In this document: in pieces, positions 59,951 to 64,000 of the stretch
Position numbering within the stretch: position 1 is the stretch's first letter
Layout: each line of letters opens with the position of its first letter
Assembly: GCF_030269365.1 (NCBI RefSeq)
Contig: NZ_BSTF01000008.1
Location: 345,588-409,587 of the forward strand
Direction of reading: 5' to 3'
Source of the DNA: Lentzea sp. NBRC 102530
GTDB taxonomy: Bacteria; Actinomycetota; Actinomycetes; Mycobacteriales; Pseudonocardiaceae
DNA length: 64,000 bases
Notes under the pieces: model-generated
Told to the model about the DNA's origin: nothing
The model's input: the letters and a program-made list of their open reading frames with translations, nothing else
The model's database searches: none
Made by a program: the position numbers and the translations under genes

Positions 59951-61663
59951 TCAGCTCACCGCGCGTTGCGGGACACCACGCAGCACATCACGTCGTTCGC
60001 TCCCCGGCCGGCCCATGACCCAGCTGGATCCTGCGAGCGACTTCGCGTGCTCCTTCACCGGCGCCAGCAATCGCGAAACCTCGCGATACGACCCCACTGA
60101 TCCCGGGGCACAGATAAGGGTCGCAAGAGAGAGGGTGATGTGTCGTCCCTCTGCCGTGTACGGCTTGTCGAGCAGACGAGCACTCAGCGGCACCGTCTCG
60201 TCCAAGCCCGCGAGGAGCAGGAAGTCGTCGCCACCGACGTGCCCGACCGTCACGCCGGGAAACGCGTGCGCGAGGTCCGCCAGGTCGTGCCCGATCTCGC
60301 GGATCAGGTCGTCACCCGCCGCGAACCCGACCGTGTCGTTCACCATCTTGAAGCTGTCGACGTCCAGCCACGAGATCGCGAAGATCTCGCCGACCTCGAT
60401 GCGCCGGTCCACTTCCTTCGCGATCGCGTCGCTGCCGGGCAACCGAGTGAGGGGACTGAGCGCGGCCGCCTGCTCCACCTTCAACTCAGCCACACCACGC
60501 ACCACGTCCGCCACGCGCACAACACCCATGCACCGCTCGTTGTGGTCCACGACGATGAGGTCGTCGTTGGTGCGTTCCCGGTTCGCACCGGCCACCACGT
60601 CCAGCAGATCGAGCGCCGACGACTCCGTACCGATGACATGAGGCTTGTCCGCGAGCCGCGCAGCCTCACGCTTCGCGTGCAACGCATGGCCGTACGGCCC
60701 GGTCACAGCCAAGAGGAACCGATTGCGGTCCACAGACCACTTCGGCCGCCCCTCACCGTCCAGCAACACGACCCCCGTGATCGAAGGCTGCGTGACGAAC
60801 ACCTCACGCACCTCCTCGCTGGTCGCGTGCTCCGGCAACACCGTCGCGGGATGCAGGAAGGCCGTGATCCGAGGCCCCGTGTTCGCCCGCCGGATCTCGC
60901 CGGTCTCCGTCACCGCCTCAGGCGCGATGCGGGCGTTCACCGCCGGCCTTCGCTGCGGCGGCGCCAAGAACTTCCCCTGCGCGAACCCGACGCCGAGCTT
61001 CCGCAGGTACGCGAGTTCGGCCTCCGTCTCCACCCCTTCGGCCACCACCTGCCCACCGGTGTACTCGCCCAGGTGCACCAACGACTTCACCAGCGCCCCC
61101 CGCGCGGCGTCGTCGGGCAACGTCCGGACGATCTCCCGATCGAGCTTGAGGTAGTCCGGACTGGCGCTCGTGAGGAGCCCGAGCGGCACGTCACCTTCGC
61201 CCACGCAGTCGAGCGCGATGCGAAAACCGTTGTTCCGCAACGTCTGCATGCCCCGGGCGAGCCGAACGCGATTGGCCCGCGAGTACGGCTCCCCGATCTC
61301 GACGACCACGCTGTCAGGCGACCGGTTCGCGTCCCTCAACGCCCCGTACAGGGGACTGAGGACCTCGGGCTTGTCCGCGACCGTGATCGCGAGCAGGTTC
61401 ACGTGCAACGGCAACATCAACTCGAAGTCGGCGGCAGACCTGATGGCACGACAGGCGAGTCCGACGTCCGCGTTGGCGAGCAACCCGGCCCGGAACGCGG
61501 CCTGGAGCAGATCCTGCACGCTGCCGTCGTGTGGCCGGGCCAGCGCCTCGATCGCCACGACGCCCCCGGTGTTCAGGTTGAACAGCGGCTGGAAGGCGAA
61601 CCTGACGTCATCCAGCAATGCGGGCACGCCCTCGATCGTGCACCCGTCGCACACCGTCACCAA
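59951..61663 (-). CDS. EAL-CBS-GGDEF cyclic-di-GMP protein
   Basis: 570 residues (TTG 61663 or GTG 61660). The EAL domain is N-terminal: FQPLFNLNTGGVVAIEALAR, EIGEPYS, SPDYLKLDREIV and VVAEGVETEAELAYLRKLG. The DDFG metal motif is altered to DCVGEG, so phosphodiesterase activity is uncertain. A CBS-like pair occupies about residues 265-400. The C-terminal GGDEF domain has GGDDF (near residue 500) and SWLDVDSFKMVNDTVGF and looks competent for diguanylate synthesis. CBS domains suggest adenine-nucleotide control. Order EAL-CBS-GGDEF is unusual among common GGDEF-EAL proteins. Confidence 0.88.
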   Translation of the reverse strand: MVTVCDGCTIEGVPALLDDVRFAFQPLFNLNTGGVVAIEALARPHDGSVQDLLQAAFRAGLLANADVGLACRAIRSAADFELMLPLHVNLLAITVADKPEVLSPLYGALRDANRSPDSVVVEIGEPYSRANRVRLARGMQTLRNNGFRIALDCVGEGDVPLGLLTSASPDYLKLDREIVRTLPDDAARGALVKSLVHLGEYTGGQVVAEGVETEAELAYLRKLGVGFAQGKFLAPPQRRPAVNARIAPEAVTETGEIRRANTGPRITAFLHPATVLPEHATSEEVREVFVTQPSITGVVLLDGEGRPKWSVDRNRFLLAVTGPYGHALHAKREAARLADKPHVIGTESSALDLLDVVAGANRERTNDDLIVVDHNERCMGVVRVADVVRGVAELKVEQAAALSPLTRLPGSDAIAKEVDRRIEVGEIFAISWLDVDSFKMVNDTVGFAAGDDLIREIGHDLADLAHAFPGVTVGHVGGDDFLLLAGLDETVPLSARLLDKPYTAEGRHITLSLATLICAPGSVGSYREVSRLLAPVKEHAKSLAGSSWVMGRPGSERRDVLRGVPQRAVS

Positions 61664-61751
61664 GCCGGTTCACCAGCTGTTCACGAGCTTGGCTCCCTTT
61701 TGCCACCGCGGCACTGCACACGGTGATGCGCCGTTCACGCAGGGCGGCACC

Positions 61752-63107
61752 TCACACGAGTTTCCACCTGAGCCGGCCGGCCCCCTTGAACAACACACCC
61801 ATGGCCCGCGCCGTCCCCAGGACGTCCTCCCGCCCGGACAGGTAGGCCACCTGCAACTCAGGATCAAGCCGGAAGAACAACTCGAAGAAGTCCTTCGTCT
61901 CCTCGGCATCGAGCCGCAACAACGACTCCAGCCCCTTGCGCCGCATGGCGTGCACGATCCGAGCCTGCACCGGCCAGATGACCTTGCGCGGATCCCGCCC
62001 GTTCCTGACCGCCTCCGCCACCCGCGGCGCCAGTTGGAGCGCAGTGGCAACGCTGTACCCCGTCGCAGGGTGGATGAAGCCGGCCGAGGCCCCGAACGCG
62101 AGCCCGCCGGCCCTGGGGGAGTCCAACGGAAACCGAACCCGCTCCTCACCCACCCCTTTCACACCGGGACCACTCGCCCCTTCGACCCCGGCCCCTTCGA
62201 CCCCGGCCCCTTCCACCCCGGCCCCTTCCACCCTGGGGCCGCTCGACCCTTCCACCCCGGCCCCACCCAGGCCGTCCACTCCCGCGACCGCCCCACCTCG
62301 CCGGAGCGGTCCCTCCCCACCTCTCTCCGCCACCGCATCCCGTTCACGCCGTTCTCCACCCGCCGCATCCCCTCTGTGCGGCTCTCCACCAGGCGCATCC
62401 CCTTCATGCAGTTCTCCGCCGGCCGCATCCCCCTCACGCAGTTCGCCTCTCGCCCGTTTCCCACCCGCCCGTTCGCCTCCCGCCCGTTCCCCACCACGGC
62501 CGTCCCCCGCAAGACCTCCACCCGACTCACCCTGGGCGCGCACCTCCGCGCCCTCCCCACCTGCCCACCCACGTGCCCGCAGCCGCTGCCGAAGCTGCCC
62601 GAGCGCCATGCCCGGCCTCCCCGCCAGACACGTCTCCTCCACCAGCACCCGGCCATCACCCACCGGCACCGTGTAGAGGAACGTGTCCCCATCACCCCGC
62701 CAGTCCATCAACGTCACCTCGGTGCTCGTGCTGCTGATGAACGTCCCCACCGCCGTCTGCTCCGCACGCCCCTTGCGCGCGCCCGTGGCGTTGAACGTGT
62801 AGCGCGCCGCCTCTGGCCGTTGGAGCACATCGACCGTGTCCGGTAGTTCGTGCAGCTTGGCGTTGTCGAGCACCACGTACTTGCGTTCGATGCGGTGTTC
62901 CTCGCGCGCATAGGCCTTCACGGTCGTGCTCGTGGTTTTGACCGGAGTGCCGAACGGGAGCTCGTCTGCCCACGCGCCGTAAGTCGCCGTCCAGGGGCGG
63001 TGCGGATGGCGGTCGACGATCGCCGTGCGGAGTCCCAGCTCTGCACACGCGCGCGCGAGTGCGCGTCCTGCGGGACCTCCGCCGATCACCATCACGTCGT
63101 ACGTCAC
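61752..63107 (-). CDS. crtY: lycopene cyclase with a repeat-coded insertion
   Basis: 451 residues from GTG 63107 (GGAGG 6 nt upstream). A CrtY/CrtL flavoprotein: Rossmann VIGGGPAGRALARACAELGL, YGAWADELP, FNATGARKG, MDWR and VLVEETCLAGRPGMALGQLR before the break, then RVRFPLDSPRAGGLAFGASA and GFIHPATGYSVATALQLAPR after it. It forms beta-ionone rings on lycopene. Between LRARG (near residue 179) and ERVRF (near residue 320) lie about 140 Gly/Glu/Ala/Arg-rich residues not found in the family. The frame is kept, so the protein may still fold with a disordered loop. Confidence 0.87.
   Translation of the reverse strand: MTYDVMVIGGGPAGRALARACAELGLRTAIVDRHPHRPWTATYGAWADELPFGTPVKTTSTTVKAYAREEHRIERKYVVLDNAKLHELPDTVDVLQRPEAARYTFNATGARKGRAEQTAVGTFISSTSTEVTLMDWRGDGDTFLYTVPVGDGRVLVEETCLAGRPGMALGQLRQRLRARGWAGGEGAEVRAQGESGGGLAGDGRGGERAGGERAGGKRARGELREGDAAGGELHEGDAPGGEPHRGDAAGGERRERDAVAERGGEGPLRRGGAVAGVDGLGGAGVEGSSGPRVEGAGVEGAGVEGAGVEGASGPGVKGVGEERVRFPLDSPRAGGLAFGASAGFIHPATGYSVATALQLAPRVAEAVRNGRDPRKVIWPVQARIVHAMRRKGLESLLRLDAEETKDFFELFFRLDPELQVAYLSGREDVLGTARAMGVLFKGAGRLRWKLV
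62150..62570. repeat. intragenic minisatellite inside the lycopene cyclase gene
   Basis: Four tandem 30-bp units start with CGCATCC at 62334, 62364, 62394 and 62424, exact period 30. About five 15-bp units of GGCCCCTTCGACCCC type fill roughly 62176-62265, and a third run of 15-bp units follows at about 62453-62497. All periods are multiples of 3, so the frame is preserved; on the coding strand they give 10-residue and 5-residue (GVEGA) repeats. Confidence 0.88.
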
Positions 63108-63179
63108 TTGCGACCTCCATGAACTGCCACCACACCGCACCTCACTTGCGACCTCCACGAACTGCCACCACACCGCACC
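63104..63179. repeat. 38-bp direct duplication over the crtY start
   Basis: Units 63104-63141 and 63142-63179 are nearly identical (one or two differences). Each contains the complement of GGAGG followed by the GTG that starts crtY, so the ribosome-binding site and start codon are present twice; because 38 is not a multiple of 3 the upstream copy is out of frame. It lies in the divergent gap to the next gene. Confidence 0.85.
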
Positions 63180-63190
63180 TCACGAGGTCC

Positions 63191-63661
63191 ATGATTGACC
63201 GTGTGGCCAGGACCTACCGTCAGCACCTTGTGCGTCGTATCGGCAACGTCGTCATCAGCCGCGCCGTGTCACTCGGCATCGCGCCCTCCTACTACGTACT
63301 GCTGACCATCCGTGGCCGCCGCACGGGAACACCTCGCACGATCCCCATTCGTCTTATGGAGCACGACGGCGCGGAGTGGCTCGTCGCGCCGTACGGCGTG
63401 CGCGACTGGGTGCACAACGCACGGGCCTCCGGCGAGGCCGTGCTGCGAAGGGGACGTAGGTCACGTCAAGTCGATTTGCGCGAGGTTTCCGCGGCCGTCG
63501 CGGCGCCCGTCCTGGCCGCCTACGTCCGGAAAGAGCCCGTGACTAGGCCTTTCTTCGACGCGAAGGTCGGCGAGGCCGTCTCGGCGTTCGAAGCGGAGGC
63601 AGCCCGCCATCCCGTCTTCGCGGTGACGAACGCGCAGGTCAGTGGCGGTTCGGGCGCCTGA
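63191..63661 (+). CDS. deazaflavin (F420)-dependent nitroreductase-family protein
   Basis: 156 residues from ATG 63191. The Ddn family pattern is seen: YYVLLTIRGRRTGTPRTIPI (near residues 32-51), EWLVAPYGVRDWVHNARASG and EAVLRRGRRSRQVDLREVS. This split-barrel fold binds F420. Substrate unknown; a reductive role on quinones or isoprenoids is possible next to crtY, which is inference only. Confidence 0.88.
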   Translation: MIDRVARTYRQHLVRRIGNVVISRAVSLGIAPSYYVLLTIRGRRTGTPRTIPIRLMEHDGAEWLVAPYGVRDWVHNARASGEAVLRRGRRSRQVDLREVSAAVAAPVLAAYVRKEPVTRPFFDAKVGEAVSAFEAEAARHPVFAVTNAQVSGGSGA

Positions 63662-63674
63662 GGCACCCCCCGAT

Positions 63675-63703
63675 TTGGAGATCGAAACAGCCCCGTGTAA
63701 TGT
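63675..63703 (+). promoter_or_regulatory. rRNA operon promoter P1
   Basis: TTGGAG (63675-63680), 17-nt spacer, TAATGT (63698-63703), about 300 bp before the window end and upstream of a second promoter and conserved leader elements. Confidence 0.65.
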
Positions 63704-63791
63704 TCTCCAAGTCAGAGCGACACGGGCCGGAAAACAAGCCGGAACGGGCCTGACAAAAAAGCCGGAAGACAAAAGCCTCGAAGAGGCCGAT

Positions 63792-63821
63792 TTGACACCG
63801 GCGAGCAACACCAAATAAGCT
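63792..63821 (+). promoter_or_regulatory. rRNA operon promoter P2
   Basis: A consensus -35 TTGACA (63792-63797), 18-nt spacer, TAAGCT (63816-63821). Tandem promoters are typical for actinobacterial rrn operons. Confidence 0.72.
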
Positions 63822-64000
63822 TCAGAAACACCAGCCCCGAGTGAAACTCTCCGGAAACGGAGATTGGATCCGGTGAGCGCGTGTTCTTTGAGAACTCAAC
63901 AGCGTGCCGAAACACAGCCAGTAATATGAATACCCCTCGTCGGGGTATTCCTTTGAGAGTAATACCAGATTGCCAGACATATTCCGTCTGGAGCGATCAA
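63822..64000 (+). ncRNA. 16S rRNA precursor leader (antitermination/processing region)
   Basis: Non-coding. A GAAA-capped hairpin is at 63848-63863. The conserved actinobacterial leader box TTTGAGAACTCAACAG is at 63887-63902. A 9-bp hairpin GAATACCCC/GGGGTATTC is at 63928-63950, and CCAGAC/GTCTGG at 63973-63991 is probably part of the processing stem. The mature 16S is not reached; it should start just beyond base 64000. Confidence 0.8.

Noticed and set aside
62334..62453. Tandem 30-bp repeats as a CRISPR array
   Set aside because: The units are contiguous with no spacers, lie inside a coding frame and keep multiples of three.
63822..64000. Start of mature 16S rRNA inside the window
   Set aside because: The conserved 5' sequence of 16S (GTTTGATCCTGGCTCAG) is not present; only the leader is visible.

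Overview
The window is high-GC actinobacterial chromosome. Frequent GTG starts, many 4-base GTGA/ATGA gene overlaps, a conservon, XRE/DUF397 pairs and a suf operon with a SufR-type repressor all point to the order Pseudonocardiales (a Lentzea/Saccharothrix/Actinosynnema-like organism). The genus is an inference. The backbone follows the order known from Mycobacterium tuberculosis Rv1445c-Rv1466: pgl-opcA-zwf-(pgi)-tal-tkt, ctaB, qor, ctaA with an ABC exporter, mptB, then sufR-B-D-C-S-U-T. Lineage-specific blocks are inserted between these pieces.

Layout. Bases 1-1660 hold the end of an LRV-repeat protein, a GNAT gene broken around a 209-bp palindrome that carries two DnaA-box-like 9-mers, and an M48 protease. 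Bases 1665-9788 (minus strand) form one pentose-phosphate/glycolysis operon. Bases 10042-16057 hold ctaB, a CHAT-like (caspase-fold) protein, a small helical protein and a minus-strand cassette of unknown function (2-TM sensor, cupin-like, HD domain, small acidic protein). Bases 16289-24555 are housekeeping and hydrolytic genes plus an acetate symporter pair. Bases 24889-31074 hold the conservon cvnABCD, an XRE/DUF397 pair, and a decayed polymorphic toxin that still overlaps an intact Imm1 immunity gene. Bases 31190-45044 hold regulators, an ankyrin protein, the ctaA/ABC operon, a transporter-glycosyltransferase fusion, a TetR/SDR pair with a clear operator, a giant patatin and mptB. Bases 45118-51679 are the suf operon.

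The most unusual part is 52503-53250. A promoter with a 21-bp palindrome in its spacer precedes a 29-codon hydrophobic ORF. This is followed by overlapping, mutually exclusive hairpins ending in an intrinsic terminator, and then by six closely packed tRNA or tRNA-like genes (Trp, Gly, Leu, Leu, Ala, Ile). Two of these have shrunken D-arms, and two carry Leu anticodons on short-variable-loop bodies. The peptide is built mostly from the same five amino acids. I read this as a candidate attenuated tRNA array, which I do not recognise as a described system.

Bases 54695-57866 are a compact three-gene terpenoid operon: class II DxDD cyclase, P450 and UbiA-family membrane protein, with no class I synthase in view. 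Bases 57863-63661 hold a DUF574 methyltransferase, a YbdK-type ligase, an EAL-CBS-GGDEF protein, a lycopene cyclase interrupted by about 140 residues of minisatellite-coded repeats, and a deazaflavin-dependent reductase. The window ends inside an rRNA operon leader (two promoters, a conserved leader box and processing hairpins), so a 16S rRNA gene should begin just beyond base 64000.
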